Positions 25,251 to 34,591 are shown, counted from the stretch's first letter. The stretch: 62,058 bases of DNA from Holophagales bacterium (GCA_009837085.1 VXUF01000107.1:1-62058); one strand, 5' to 3'. Numbers and translations are program-made. Notes: generated by a model not told the origin, from the sequence alone.

Positions 25251-27059
25251 CTACTCCCGGTCTTCCTCCGGACCCCCACGCCGACTTCGCTGGTACAGAA
25301 ACGACACCGCCACCAGCAGCGCGCCGACGATCAGGAAGGAGAGGATCCGGTAGCCCTGTTCGAGAAAGGACAGGTCGATCAGAAAGGTCTTACCGACCAC
25401 GACGAGCAGCAGCACCAGGCCCTGCCAGCGCAGGCCGGGGGCGTTGCGGCGGATGCCGGCCGCGATGAAGCCAGCCGCCCACAGGAGCCAGACGGCCGAC
25501 AGAACCACCTGGGCGGCCAGATCGAGGTCGAGGTCGACGTCGAGTCCCTGGACGACGTCCCACGACTCGGTCGACACGGCGACGAGCGCGACGACGTTGG
25601 CGACAACGAGCGCCACGGCCCAGACCGGCGCCTCCATCCGCACCTTGGTCTTCAGCCGGCTGCGCACGTAGACGGCGGCGGCGACCAGCCCGGCTGCTAC
25701 TCCGGCCAGGGTCAGGAAGCGCAGGTTGATGAAGAGGATGTCGCGCTGCCCTCCGAAGGCTGCCGGTGTCATCAGCAGCACGACGCCGAAGAGCGCGACC
25801 GAGAAGACGCGCATCCAGATCGCCGGCAGCCGCGTTCCGGCAATCGCCAGCGCCACGGCCTCCGCGGTCCACGCCAGGGTGATCCAGTCACCCTCGAGCC
25901 GCATCGGGAAGGCGATCGTGGCCAGTAAGGCGGCGAGGACGGCGAACAATGCCTGCAATTGCCGGGTTCTCCTCTCTTCCCCTCCGCTCCAGTTTCCGAG
26001 CGCGCGGGACACCGCCAGGTGGACCGCTGCCAGGGCCAGAACAGCGCCCGTCAGGAACCACCGCTGGTCCTCGTAGAGGAGTTGCTGCAGCAACAGAACG
26101 TAGAAGCCGAGCGCCAGAACCAGCACGCCAAGCTCGGTCGGGCGCAGGCGCCGGGCCAGGCGCACGCGCGCAAGTGGCAGAGCGAAGTAGATGGCGTAGA
26201 AGAGCGTGCCGAAGAGAGCCGTCGAGAGAAGCCGCTCGCCCTCGTAGAACTCGACGTACCATGCGATGAAGTAGACAGCCGTCGCGACCAGGGCGGCCGG
26301 CGCCAGGACGCGGAAGCCCCGGAGGAGAGCCAGCGCCAGCAGGCTGGCGCTGAGCAGGGCGAGGTAGCTGAAGAGCACGACCTGAGCGTCCGTGCCGGTG
26401 CTGAGCAGTGCGGGCGTCAGGTAGCCGCCAGCGAGCGCCAGGGCCGCCAGCCGTTGCGAGTCGCGCCGTACCGACAGGCCGATGACCGCGGCGGTGACGA
26501 GGGCGAGGAACGCGAACGCCGCCGGTTGCGGCACGAGAGCGTAGAAGTCCCAGGCCGCGTAACCCGAGAGGTAGACGATGCCGGCGCCGAGCGCCGACAT
26601 CCCCTCGGCGAAGTAGCGCATCTTCCGCCTGGCGAGCCACTCGCCGTAGCCGGCGAGGGCAAGACCGCTCACGAGCCCGATCAGAACGCGTCCCGTCGGC
26701 CCGATCCACTCGTTCTCGAAGGCGTAGCGCAGGAAGAAGGCGGCCGCGATCAGGAGCGTGAGAATGCCGATCCGGTTCAGCCAGCGACCGCCGATCAGCG
26801 ACTCGAAGTCGATGTCGCGCCAGGCGGTGCGCTTGGGTGTTCGGGGTCTTGCCGCCGACGGCGCGGTCTCGACGGGCCGGGAACTCGCCGCGGAGGCAGC
26901 CGCGCTGGAGCTGGCCGGCGGCGCGGCAGCCTCTGCCGACTCCGACGTCACTGCGGGGCGCTCGCCTTCGCTCCCGCCACGCAGCGCCGCCACCTCCTCG
27001 CGCAGCTCGCGGACTCGCGCCTCAAGCGCCTCCACCCGCTGATCGAGGGACTCCGGCAC
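25251..27059 (-). CDS. DUF2339 multispanning membrane protein
   Basis: The product is 602 aa from GTG 27059 (VPESLDQRVEALEARVRELREEVAALRGG), which begins a coiled coil. An upstream in-frame ATG at 27188 would lie inside the cytochrome gene and add unlikely sequence. After the coiled coil comes an Ala/Ser/Pro-rich linker, then RDIDFESLIGGRWLNRIGILTLLIAAAFFLRYAFENEWI, the hallmark of DUF2339. About 18 hydrophobic helices follow through the rest of the protein. The function is unknown; the family is envelope-located. It is separated by 7 bp from the cytochrome gene and may be co-transcribed with the sulfite dehydrogenase genes. Confidence 0.85.
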   Translation of the reverse strand: MPESLDQRVEALEARVRELREEVAALRGGSEGERPAVTSESAEAAAPPASSSAAASAASSRPVETAPSAARPRTPKRTAWRDIDFESLIGGRWLNRIGILTLLIAAAFFLRYAFENEWIGPTGRVLIGLVSGLALAGYGEWLARRKMRYFAEGMSALGAGIVYLSGYAAWDFYALVPQPAAFAFLALVTAAVIGLSVRRDSQRLAALALAGGYLTPALLSTGTDAQVVLFSYLALLSASLLALALLRGFRVLAPAALVATAVYFIAWYVEFYEGERLLSTALFGTLFYAIYFALPLARVRLARRLRPTELGVLVLALGFYVLLLQQLLYEDQRWFLTGAVLALAAVHLAVSRALGNWSGGEERRTRQLQALFAVLAALLATIAFPMRLEGDWITLAWTAEAVALAIAGTRLPAIWMRVFSVALFGVVLLMTPAAFGGQRDILFINLRFLTLAGVAAGLVAAAVYVRSRLKTKVRMEAPVWAVALVVANVVALVAVSTESWDVVQGLDVDLDLDLAAQVVLSAVWLLWAAGFIAAGIRRNAPGLRWQGLVLLLVVVGKTFLIDLSFLEQGYRILSFLIVGALLVAVSFLYQRSRRGGPEEDRE

Positions 27060-27066
27060 GCGCCGC

Positions 27067-27513
27067 TTACTCTCCGTCAGCGACCGGGGGTTGTCGCAGC
27101 GGCGCCCGTCTTCGCCGCAGTTCGGTCGGCTTGACCTGCACCCCGTAGTTCGCGGCCAGATAGTCGAGGATCGACTCCTCCAGGTCACCCAGCGGCTCGA
27201 GACCCTCGTCCTTCTCCATGCGCCGGATCGTCCGGATCCAGCCGTCGCGACTCGTGCGGTTCTGGGACAGCAACGTGGCCGAGTGGCATTCGGTGCAGCG
27301 GTCGCGCACCGTCTTCCAGGTCCCGGCTTCGTCGCTGATCAAGCCGCTTTCGGCGTCCACTGGAGTGGCTGGCTCCTGCGCTGCCGCGGCCGAAGCCAGC
27401 GTGACGAGCAGGGCCAAGGCAAGCCTGTATGGTCGGCGCTTCGCGGCGCGTTGCCTTCCGGAAGCCGGCGGGGACGCCGGCGCACCCAGTCTGCCCCGGC
27501 TTCTAGGCCACAT
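27067..27513 (-). CDS. Monohaem cytochrome c subunit, SorB-like
   Basis: The product is 148 aa if started at ATG 27513, overlapping the molybdoenzyme gene by 11 nt. A signal sequence (KRRPYRLALALLVTLASAAAAQ) leads into a small cytochrome with CTECH at 73-77 for covalent haem. It follows the sulfite-dehydrogenase-like gene, so it is probably the electron acceptor subunit as in SorAB-type sulfite:cytochrome c oxidoreductases. The first 23 codons coincide with a dispersed palindromic element found elsewhere in the window, giving an unusual Pro/Ala/Arg-rich n-region. The true start may lie further in (for example a TTG before ALLVTLAS). Confidence 0.75.
   Translation of the reverse strand: MWPRSRGRLGAPASPPASGRQRAAKRRPYRLALALLVTLASAAAAQEPATPVDAESGLISDEAGTWKTVRDRCTECHSATLLSQNRTSRDGWIRTIRRMEKDEGLEPLGDLEESILDYLAANYGVQVKPTELRRRRAPLRQPPVADGE
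27457..27495. repeat. Palindromic element, short copy A
   Basis: This is a 39-bp segment running from TCCGGAAGCCGGCG to GACGCCGGCGCACCCAGT and CTGCC. It matches the ends of the longer copies at 31602 and 35694 but lacks the middle and the terminal repeats. It falls at the junction of the two sulfite dehydrogenase genes, in the 5' end of the cytochrome frame. Confidence 0.7.
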
Positions 27514-28798
27514 AGACGGCGATCCGGTGGCAGGCGTTGTTCAGGTAGCCGCGCGGGTTCCAGCCGGGCAGGACCACTGGCTGCACGTCGCCGTTCGCGT
27601 CGGCGGCACGCGCCCAGACTTCGTAGTAACCGGCCTCGGGGAACTCCAGGTCCAGATCCCAGTTCTGCCAGGCGAGGAAGTTCGCCGGCGGCTGCAGGTC
27701 CGCTCGCGTCCAGGTACGGCCGAAGTCGATCGAGACGTCCAGCCGCTCGACCCGGTTGTCGCCGGTCCAGGCGTGGCCGTGCAGCGGCAGGACTTCGCCC
27801 GCCGGGTGCTGGTACCCGCTCTGCGGATAGGTGATCAGCGACTTGACCGGCATCGCCTCGATGATGCACATGTCCTCTTCCGCGACGTCGGAACCCGGAG
27901 CGACCGGGCTGCACGGCACCTTGTACGACATGCCGGTCATCTTCGGCCCGTCGTGGACGATGTTCCGGATCGCGATCCGCCGCAGCCACTTGCCCGAAGT
28001 GGACCCCGGCCAACCGCCGAACACGAGGCGGAGCGGGTGGCCGTTCATCGGGTGCAGCGGCTCGCCATTCATACCCCAGGCGATCATCGACTCGGCTTCG
28101 AGCGCTTTGGCGATCGGCACGCCTCTTGAGATCGGCACGCCGCCGTCGGCCGTCCGGTCCGTTCCGTAGTAGGCGACGTAGACCGCGTCGTCCCGGTAAC
28201 CGCAGTCCTCCAGGACGTCCCGCAAGCGGACGCCGTCCCAGCGCGGACACCCCACGGCACCCACCGTCCACTGGTTGCCGGAGGCCGGCGGGTCGTACTC
28301 CGAGCGGCCGTTGCCGCCGCACTCCATGACGAGCTGGCGGCTGACATTCTCGAAGTGCTGCTTCAACTCGCCCAGTGTGTACGTCTTCGTTTCGGCGGCA
28401 GACTCGCCGTCGACGGTCAACGTCCATCCCATGGCGTCCACGTCCTCCGGCGGAAGACCGTTGTTGCGGATGAACAGCCGGTTCGCAGGCGTCACGTCGT
28501 CGTTGAGCAGGTGCGCCGGTGTCTCCGCGCACAGCGGCCGGTCGTTCAGCACGGTCAGACCGTCCTTGCCTGCGATCGTGAACGGCTCGGCCTGGTTCGC
28601 GTACGCAGCCGGAATCAGGCCGGCGGGCATGAAGTCGGAGAACACGATCTTCGAACCGACCAGCGCGGTCATCGCGCCCAGTCCCTTGATGAACCCGCGC
28701 CGGGTACGGGGGTCCGTGCGCCGGCCCCAGACTTCCCAATCGGCCCGTGTCGGGTCGGCGGCGAAGACCTCGTGAATGCCTCGCACCTTTCTTCTCAT
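27503..28798 (-). CDS. Molybdopterin sulfite dehydrogenase (SorA/SoxC-like), Tat-exported
   Basis: The product is 431 aa. A twin-arginine leader (RTRRGFIKGLGAMTALVGSK, Arg 33-34) indicates folded export to the periplasm. The sulfite oxidase fold shows the Mo-binding Cys 160 in MECGGNGR, the substrate pocket region AVGCPRWDGVRLRDVL, NGHPLRLVFGGWPG and the C-terminal dimerisation domain (IEAMPVKSLITYPQSG...VERLDVSIDFGRTW). These enzymes oxidise sulfite to sulfate and pass electrons to a cytochrome c. The next gene encodes that kind of cytochrome. GGAGAG sits upstream of the ATG. It may detoxify sulfite, but two sulfatases nearby release sulfate, not sulfite, so no direct link is claimed. Confidence 0.88.
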   Translation of the reverse strand: MRRKVRGIHEVFAADPTRADWEVWGRRTDPRTRRGFIKGLGAMTALVGSKIVFSDFMPAGLIPAAYANQAEPFTIAGKDGLTVLNDRPLCAETPAHLLNDDVTPANRLFIRNNGLPPEDVDAMGWTLTVDGESAAETKTYTLGELKQHFENVSRQLVMECGGNGRSEYDPPASGNQWTVGAVGCPRWDGVRLRDVLEDCGYRDDAVYVAYYGTDRTADGGVPISRGVPIAKALEAESMIAWGMNGEPLHPMNGHPLRLVFGGWPGSTSGKWLRRIAIRNIVHDGPKMTGMSYKVPCSPVAPGSDVAEEDMCIIEAMPVKSLITYPQSGYQHPAGEVLPLHGHAWTGDNRVERLDVSIDFGRTWTRADLQPPANFLAWQNWDLDLEFPEAGYYEVWARAADANGDVQPVVLPGWNPRGYLNNACHRIAVYVA

Positions 28799-28899
28799 GG
28801 TGACTCTCCGAATCGCCCGCGCTGTTCCTCCACCCTACAACCGTCGGCCGGCGGCTTCGTTACTCTCGCCGCGACTCCCCTGAGAGGCCACCCCGCGTA

Positions 28900-30318
28900 A
28901 TGACCATCGGCACCAGACGACAAGCCTCTGTCGCCATGGCAGCGCTAGTCCTCCTCTTCGGCGCCTGCGGACCGGGGGCGGAGCCAGGCGAACAGTCTTC
29001 GACCGCTCCACCCAACGTCGTCATCATCCTCGCCGACGATATGGGCTACGGCGACCTGTCCTCCTACGGCCACCCGCTCATCCGCACCCCGAACATCGAC
29101 CGGCTGGCGGCCGAAGGCCAGCGCTGGACGTCGTTCTACGCCTCGAGCCCCCTGTGCAACCCGAGCCGCATCGCGCTGGCGACCGGCCGGATGCCGATCC
29201 GCATCCAGGGAGGCGAGCTGAACCGCTGGTCCAACCTGCCGGCGGACGAGACGACCATGGGCGACATGTTCCAGGCCGCCGGCTACGCCACCGCCTACAT
29301 CGGCAAGTGGGGCATGTCGGGCCGCTTCGCGGACGGCGGGGTGCATCCCAACGACGCGGGCTTCGACTACTTCTATGGCGTCGAGGATTTCAACGACGGC
29401 GGCCGGCGGCCGGAAGTCCCGCACACCTACGAAGGGATGAAGAACGCGACCAGCGAGGACTTCGTCTTCTCGCTGTTCCGGCAGAAGGAGACCCTCGAAA
29501 CGCCGACCCACCAGCCGACCCTGACGCGGCGCTACACGGAGGAATCCGTGGCCTGGCTGAAAGGGCAGGTCGAGGCCGTTACGCCGTTCTTTCTCTACCT
29601 CAGCCACACGATGCCGCATGTGCCGATCTTCCGGTCACCCGAGTTCGAGGGCCACAGCAAGGCCGGGCTCTACGGCGACGTGATCGAGGAGCTGGACTGG
29701 TCAGTCGGCGAAGTCGTCGCCGCGCTGGAGGAAGGCGGCGTCGCCGGCGACACCCTGGTCATCTTCTCGAGCGACAACGGCCCCTGGCTCACCTACTACG
29801 ACCTGGGCGGCTCGCCCGGCCCGTTCCGGGACGGCAAGCACACCGCCTGGGAAGGCGGCTTTCGCGTGCCCGGCATCTTCTGGTGGCCGGGGACGATCGA
29901 GCCCGCGACGATCAACGACATCGGCGTTCAGGTCGACCTGATGGCGACCCTGGCCGCGATCACGGGGGCAGCGGCGCCCGAACGTCCGATGGACTCGGTC
30001 GACCTCTCCGGTACCCTGCTTCGCGGCGAGTCCAGCCCACGCGACGAGTGGTTCTACTACGGCACCCGCGGCCGGCTCTGGGCCTACCGGGTCGGCGACC
30101 ACAAGCTCGTCCTCGAATCCTGGGAATCGCTGGGCAAGGAGGGAGAACTCGCCTGGCGGGGCTTCGACAACGAGCGGATCCACGACCCGCCGCTACTGTT
30201 CGACCTCACCACCGATCTCGGTGAGCGCTTCGACATCGCAGCCGAACACCCGGAGATCGTCGAACGGATCGAGAACGCGATCCGCAAGCATCGGGAGTCC
30301 GTGAAGACCGCGCAGTAG
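28900..30318 (+). CDS. Type I sulfatase, lipoprotein (second copy)
   Basis: The product is 472 aa with a lipoprotein signal (lipid Cys 23 in LLFGACGPG). Sulfatase motifs: PNVVIILADDMGYGD, formylglycine motif C86-N-P-S-R, GKWGMSG (catalytic Lys; the usual following His is replaced), SHTMPHVPI and IFSSDNGPW. It is more like arylsulfatase A-type enzymes than the one at 21456 and does not look like a recent duplicate. It is divergent from the sulfite dehydrogenase gene across about 100 bp and lies 24 bp before msrA. Confidence 0.88.
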   Translation: MTIGTRRQASVAMAALVLLFGACGPGAEPGEQSSTAPPNVVIILADDMGYGDLSSYGHPLIRTPNIDRLAAEGQRWTSFYASSPLCNPSRIALATGRMPIRIQGGELNRWSNLPADETTMGDMFQAAGYATAYIGKWGMSGRFADGGVHPNDAGFDYFYGVEDFNDGGRRPEVPHTYEGMKNATSEDFVFSLFRQKETLETPTHQPTLTRRYTEESVAWLKGQVEAVTPFFLYLSHTMPHVPIFRSPEFEGHSKAGLYGDVIEELDWSVGEVVAALEEGGVAGDTLVIFSSDNGPWLTYYDLGGSPGPFRDGKHTAWEGGFRVPGIFWWPGTIEPATINDIGVQVDLMATLAAITGAAAPERPMDSVDLSGTLLRGESSPRDEWFYYGTRGRLWAYRVGDHKLVLESWESLGKEGELAWRGFDNERIHDPPLLFDLTTDLGERFDIAAEHPEIVERIENAIRKHRESVKTAQ

Positions 30319-30329
30319 AGGTCGCCCGA

Positions 30330-30335
30330 TACAAT
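30330..30335 (+). promoter_or_regulatory. -10-like TACAAT before msrA, leaderless layout
   Basis: TACAAT ends 7 nt before the msrA ATG, and no Shine-Dalgarno lies between. It suggests a promoter inside the short sulfatase-msrA gap, with transcription starting at or next to the start codon. Confidence 0.5.
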
Positions 30336-30342
30336 CCCGCCG

Positions 30343-31008
30343 ATGAGCTGGTTCTTCAACAAGGTCCGCATGCCGGAACCGGGGGAGGAGCTTCGCGGCC
30401 GCGCGGAGACGATGCCGGTCCCTCCACGCCACTACGTCCTCGACGCCCCGATCGCGCCGCCGTACCCGGAAGGGAGCGAGCTGGCGATGTTCGGTCTCGG
30501 CTGCTTCTGGGGCGCTGAGCGCAAGTTCTGGGAAGCTCCGGGAGTCATCAGCACCGCGGTCGGCTATGCGGCCGGCGCCACGCCGAACCCGACCTACCAG
30601 GAGGTCTGCAGCGGGCTGACCGGCCACAACGAGGTCGTGCGGGTCGTGTTCGACCCCGAACGCATCTCGTACGACGGGCTGCTTCGCATCTTCTGGGAAA
30701 GCCACGACCCGACCCAGGGGATGCGGCAGGGGAACGACGTCGGCACCCAGTACCGCTCCGGCATCTACGCCTGCTCGAAAGCGCAGCGCAGCGCCGCCAG
30801 GGACTCTCTAGCGGCCTACCAGAAGCGGTTGGTCGCCGCCGGCTACGGCCCCATCACGACCGAGATCGTCGACGCTCCCGACTTCTACTTCGCCGAGGAC
30901 TACCACCAGCAGTACCTGGCCAAGAACCCCGGCGGCTACTGCGGCCTGGGCGGCACCGGGGTGACCTGCCCGGTCGGTACCGAGGTCGCCGTCGAGCAGG
31001 CAGTCTGA
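30343..31008 (+). CDS. msrA: Peptide methionine sulfoxide reductase MsrA
   Basis: The product is 221 aa. The catalytic motif G-C-F-W-G is at 53-57 (nucleophile Cys 54). Downstream are the conserved blocks [61 protein letters not shown] and [24 protein letters not shown], with likely resolving Cys residues near the C-terminus. It reduces methionine-S-sulfoxide using thioredoxin. There is no signal peptide, so it is cytoplasmic. A small membrane protein gene follows 24 bp later. Confidence 0.95.
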   Translation: MSWFFNKVRMPEPGEELRGRAETMPVPPRHYVLDAPIAPPYPEGSELAMFGLGCFWGAERKFWEAPGVISTAVGYAAGATPNPTYQEVCSGLTGHNEVVRVVFDPERISYDGLLRIFWESHDPTQGMRQGNDVGTQYRSGIYACSKAQRSAARDSLAAYQKRLVAAGYGPITTEIVDAPDFYFAEDYHQQYLAKNPGGYCGLGGTGVTCPVGTEVAVEQAV

Positions 31009-31032
31009 ACGCCACACACAGGAGGCACACCA

Positions 31033-31269
31033 ATGGCAGACACCACGGTCGGTATCACCCGCGGTCTCGGCTGGCTGCTCTTCCTCGCTGGAGTGCTCGC
31101 GCTCGGGGGTGTCGCGATCTACGCCCTCGTCATCGACGACGGGGCGCCGCTCTACATCAAGCTGGGCGTCGGCGCTCTGTACGGCGGCCTGGCTCTGCTG
31201 CTGCTTTCCGTACTCCGGCAGCAGTTGATCGCCCGCAAGACAGACAAGTACAAGGACGTGCAGCGATGA
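31033..31269 (+). CDS. Small two-helix membrane protein, unknown
   Basis: The product is 78 aa starting at ATG 31033 with AGGAGG 8 nt upstream. Two transmembrane helices are evident ([23 protein letters not shown] and [21 protein letters not shown]) with a short acidic-aromatic loop between them and a basic C-terminal tail ([16 protein letters not shown]) that should face the cytoplasm. The family is not recognised. It lies between msrA and a YbjQ-type gene, likely in one transcript. Confidence 0.7.
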   Translation: MADTTVGITRGLGWLLFLAGVLALGGVAIYALVIDDGAPLYIKLGVGALYGGLALLLLSVLRQQLIARKTDKYKDVQR

Positions 31270-31279
31270 GGGCCCCTGA

Positions 31280-31600
31280 ATGCTGATTGCAACCACCGAG
31301 ACGATCGCCGGACACGACATCACGCAGACGCTGGGACTGGTGCGCGGCAACACGATCCGCGCCCGTCACGTCGGCAGGGACATCACCGCGGCGCTCCGCA
31401 ACCTGGTCGGCGGCGAGGTGACCGAGTACACGAAGATGGTCGCCGAGAGCCGCGAGCAGGCGCTTGACCGGATGGTCGCGGAGGCAGAAAGCCTGGGCGC
31501 CGATGCCGTGGTCGCGGTGCGCTTCACGACGTCGGTGATCACCAGCGGCGCCGCCGAGCTGCTGGCGGTAGGGACCGCAGTGAAGCTCCAGCGACGTTAG
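31280..31600 (+). CDS. YbjQ/UPF0145 family protein
   Basis: The product is 106 aa, the standard YbjQ length. The conserved blocks [65 protein letters not shown] and [10 protein letters not shown] span the whole protein. The family forms a pentameric ring fold annotated as heavy-metal-binding-like, but the role is not established. The stop is directly followed by a 143-bp palindromic element and then the convergent deoxyhypusine-synthase-like gene. Confidence 0.9.
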   Translation: MLIATTETIAGHDITQTLGLVRGNTIRARHVGRDITAALRNLVGGEVTEYTKMVAESREQALDRMVAEAESLGADAVVAVRFTTSVITSGAAELLAVGTAVKLQRR

Positions 31601-31601
31601 G

Positions 31602-31744
31602 CGCGGCAGAAGTCCAGAAGCCGGCGCTACGCGCCGGATGCCGGCGGGAACCCGTGTGGCGCGATCCGCGCCACACGCGTCACAGTCCGTGCGCCCGTCA
31701 TCGGGCGCACGGATGACACGCCGGCGCACCCAGTGTCTGCCGCG
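31602..31744. repeat. Palindromic element, long copy B, between convergent genes
   Basis: The element is 143 bp, bounded by perfect 9-bp inverted repeats CGCGGCAGA (31602-31610) and TCTGCCGCG (31736-31744). It contains CCGGCGC-TAC-GCGCCGG (31621-31637), a 10-bp stem palindrome at 31654-31676 (GTGTGGCGCG / CGCGCCACAC) and a 12-bp stem at 31686-31713 (TCCGTGCGCCCG / CGGGCGCACGGA). The outer parts equal copy C at 35694; the two inner hairpins are extra. It occupies nearly the whole gap between two convergent genes and could serve as a bidirectional transcription terminator or mRNA end. Confidence 0.85.
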
Positions 31745-31748
31745 CTAG

Positions 31749-32831
31749 CTAACGCAGGCCCATCCGCTCCAGCACGCCGGCCACGAGCAGCGGCCACACC
31801 AGCGTCGCGTCGGCGGGGACCTCCGCGAAGCGGCCACCCTCTTCGACCGGGACGAACTTGCCCCAGGACACCCCCTCGCTGTAGCCGCAACCCGAGAGGC
31901 CGCCCCAGTGCTCCGGCTCGGGGCAGATCCGTACGCCGTAGCGAAACCGCTGCGGCGGCGTGTCCTCTCCCGCACGGCGCGCCGCCGCCTCCAGGTACGG
32001 CGCCACCTGCTGCGCCCAGTTCCGCGGCACACCGCCACCCACCGTGAAGATGCCGAGCCGTTTCGCCCCGGCCGCCAGTTCGGTGTAGTGCTCCAGGTCG
32101 AGGAACGGGTCGAAGCGGATCGGCGCCAGTCCCTGACGCTGCCTCGCCCGGCTGAACAGCGCGAAGTCGAGCCCGATCTCCGAGTCGGTGAACGCGGGCA
32201 CGTAGACCGGCACCCCGCGACGCCAGGCCGAGGACAACACGCCGCGGACCGGCGAGACCTCTCCCTCCGCTTCGGTCAGCCACCGCCCGAACGCCTCGTT
32301 CAGCAGGCGCGAGCAGGCGACCTCACCCTCGGGCCACTGCTCCAGGACCGAGTGGACGATCAACTCGACCCGGTCCAGGTTGCTCTCCAGTTCCAGCGTG
32401 TCGTAGATCCGGTCGTAGCCGGAGTAGTACGCGCTGCGGTCGTCGAGTTTGCCTGCCGGAGCCTTGAAGTGGATCATCCCGGCGGACTCGACGAAGCCGT
32501 GGACCATCAGCGCCCCCGTGCAGACGATCGCGTCGAGAAGCCCGTGGTCGATCATGTCGCACAGGACCAGCCCCTGCTTGGCCGCGGTCATCGCGCCGGT
32601 GAAGGTGCCAACGACGAGGCAGTCCGGATCCTCCGCCATCTCCTGGAGCACGTCCGCCGCCTCGCCTAGCTGACGGCCGCCGAAGGAAGTCGACTTCATC
32701 GCCACCAGCAGGTCCGAGAAGGAAGCGACGGCACTCAGATCGAGCGGCGCGAGCGGTTCCAGTCCCTCCCCGTCGGCGAACTCCGCCGGGCGGCGAGCGT
32801 CCCCCGAAGACTTGGGCGTTGGATCGTTCAT
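31749..32831 (-). CDS. Deoxyhypusine synthase family protein
   Basis: The product is 360 aa from ATG 32831 (MNDPTPKSS). It carries the NAD-binding segments FTGAMTAAKQGLVLCDMIDHGLLDAIVCTGALMVHGFVE and IFTVGGGVPRNWAQQV and the catalytic Lys 325 in YSEGVSWGKF. Deoxyhypusine synthase transfers aminobutyl from spermidine to a Lys of eIF5A in archaea and eukaryotes. Bacteria lack that target, so homologues are thought to make homospermidine or have other polyamine roles. It is divergent from the sigma-54 activator gene. Confidence 0.88.
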   Translation of the reverse strand: MNDPTPKSSGDARRPAEFADGEGLEPLAPLDLSAVASFSDLLVAMKSTSFGGRQLGEAADVLQEMAEDPDCLVVGTFTGAMTAAKQGLVLCDMIDHGLLDAIVCTGALMVHGFVESAGMIHFKAPAGKLDDRSAYYSGYDRIYDTLELESNLDRVELIVHSVLEQWPEGEVACSRLLNEAFGRWLTEAEGEVSPVRGVLSSAWRRGVPVYVPAFTDSEIGLDFALFSRARQRQGLAPIRFDPFLDLEHYTELAAGAKRLGIFTVGGGVPRNWAQQVAPYLEAAARRAGEDTPPQRFRYGVRICPEPEHWGGLSGCGYSEGVSWGKFVPVEEGGRFAEVPADATLVWPLLVAGVLERMGLR

Positions 32832-32913
32832 GGGAGGCGAATCCGACGCTATCGCGGCAGGCGGACACGCATGCCGCAGCGGTTCGGCTCGACTCTTGCA
32901 GCAAGCGACACTC

Positions 32914-34572
32914 ATGACCGACCGGACTCGGCCTGTGACAGGATCGTCGCTCAAGGCAACGCACGTTTCGCCGCCGAACGAGGGAGAGGGCGGACGCGAT
33001 TCCGCGGCGAGCTTCGCCCCGACTACGCCGGCGATCGGCTGGACCGTTGTGAACTCACGCGAACCCAGGGAACTCGAGCTCCTCTACCGGCTGAGCCAGA
33101 CCCTTGGCGAGAGCCTCGAGCTGCGCGACGTCACCCGGCCCGCGCTCGAAACGCTGGCCGAGCACCTGAACCTGAAGCACGGCACGATCACGCTGCTCAA
33201 CCGGAAGACCGGCGAGATCCGGATCGAGGTCGCGCACGGATTGAGCGGCGAACAGATCGCCGAGGCCCGCTACCGCCTCGGTGAGGGCGTGACCGGCCAG
33301 GTGATCGAGACGGGCGAGGCCCGGGTGATCCCGAAGACCAGCGAATCCGAGACCTTCCTGGACCGCACCCGGCGTGGCAAGAGCGCGGAAGTCTCCTTTC
33401 TCTGCGTGCCCATCCGCACCGGCAACGAGACCTACGGCGCGCTGAGCGTCGACCGGACCTACGACCCGGATCACGACCTGAACGACGACGTTCGCCTGCT
33501 CCTGATCGCCGGCTCGCTGATCGCCCAGGCGGTCAAGCTCCGCCGCACCGCGGAAGAGGAGAGGGAGCAGCTCGAGGAGGAAAACGAGCGTCTGCGGGCT
33601 CAGCTCCGCGACCGTTTCCGGCCCGCGAACATCGTCGGCAACTCGCACGAGATGCAGGAGGTCTACGACCAGATCGCGACGGTTTCGAGCAGCAACACGA
33701 GCGTCCTGATCACGGGTGAGACCGGCACCGGCAAGGAACTCGTCGCCCAGGCCATTCACTACAACAGCGCCCGCGCGGACCGGCCCTTCGTCAAGGTCCA
33801 CTGCGCCGCCCTACCCGATGGCGTGATCGAGAGCGAGCTGTTCGGGCACGAACGCGGCGCCTTCACCGGCGCGATCCAGCAACGAAAGGGCCGCTTCGAA
33901 CTGGCCCACACCGGCACGATCTTCCTCGACGAGGTCGGCGACGTGCCGCTCCTGATCCAGATCAAGATGCTGCGGGTGCTGCAGGAGCGCGAGTTCGAGC
34001 GGGTCGGCGGCACACGGACGCTGCGGGCGGACGTGCGGATCATCGCCGCCACGAACAAGGACCTGTCCGCGATGACCGTGAACGGTGCGTTCCGCGAGGA
34101 CCTGTTCTACCGCCTGAACGTCTTCCCGATCCACGTGCCGCCGCTGCGCAAGCGCAAGTCGGACATCGTCCAACTGGCCGACTTCTTTCTCGAGCGCTAT
34201 GCGCGCGTGAACGGCGGCAACGTGCGCCGGCTGTCGAGCGCCGTGATCGACATGCTGATGAGCTACCACTGGCCCGGCAACGTCCGCGAGCTGGAAAGCT
34301 GCATCGAGCGCGCCGTCCTCGTGGCGAGAGACGACGTCATCCACCCCCACCATCTGCCGCCGACCCTGCAGACGGCGGAGAGCTCCGGCACCGAACCCCC
34401 GGGGAGCTTCCAGTACCTGGTCGAGAACTACGAGCGGGATCTGTTGCGCGACGCGCTCAAGAGCGCCCGCGGCAACATCGCCGCCGCCTCGCGCAAGCTC
34501 CGCACCACACCCCGGATCACCGGCTACAAGATCAAGAAGTACGGCATCGACCCCAGCCGTTACGCGAACTAG
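32914..34572 (+). CDS. Sigma-54-dependent transcriptional activator, NifA-like
   Basis: The product is 552 aa from ATG 32914. Domains: a GAF sensor at about residues 50-210, a coiled-coil linker 212-235, an AAA+ domain with Walker A GETGTGKE 268-275, the sigma-54 contact loop GAFTGA 315-320 and Walker B LDEVGD near 339-343, and a C-terminal Fis-type HTH (GNIAAASRKLRTTPRITGYKIKKYGID). The presence of GAFTGA makes it a true activator of RNA polymerase with sigma-54. A perfect -24/-12 promoter lies about 360 bp downstream, before a porin gene, making that the obvious target. The GAF ligand is unknown. Confidence 0.92.
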   Translation: MTDRTRPVTGSSLKATHVSPPNEGEGGRDSAASFAPTTPAIGWTVVNSREPRELELLYRLSQTLGESLELRDVTRPALETLAEHLNLKHGTITLLNRKTGEIRIEVAHGLSGEQIAEARYRLGEGVTGQVIETGEARVIPKTSESETFLDRTRRGKSAEVSFLCVPIRTGNETYGALSVDRTYDPDHDLNDDVRLLLIAGSLIAQAVKLRRTAEEEREQLEEENERLRAQLRDRFRPANIVGNSHEMQEVYDQIATVSSSNTSVLITGETGTGKELVAQAIHYNSARADRPFVKVHCAALPDGVIESELFGHERGAFTGAIQQRKGRFELAHTGTIFLDEVGDVPLLIQIKMLRVLQEREFERVGGTRTLRADVRIIAATNKDLSAMTVNGAFREDLFYRLNVFPIHVPPLRKRKSDIVQLADFFLERYARVNGGNVRRLSSAVIDMLMSYHWPGNVRELESCIERAVLVARDDVIHPHHLPPTLQTAESSGTEPPGSFQYLVENYERDLLRDALKSARGNIAAASRKLRTTPRITGYKIKKYGIDPSRYAN

Positions 34573-34591
34573 GTAGCGACGGAGCTGCTCA

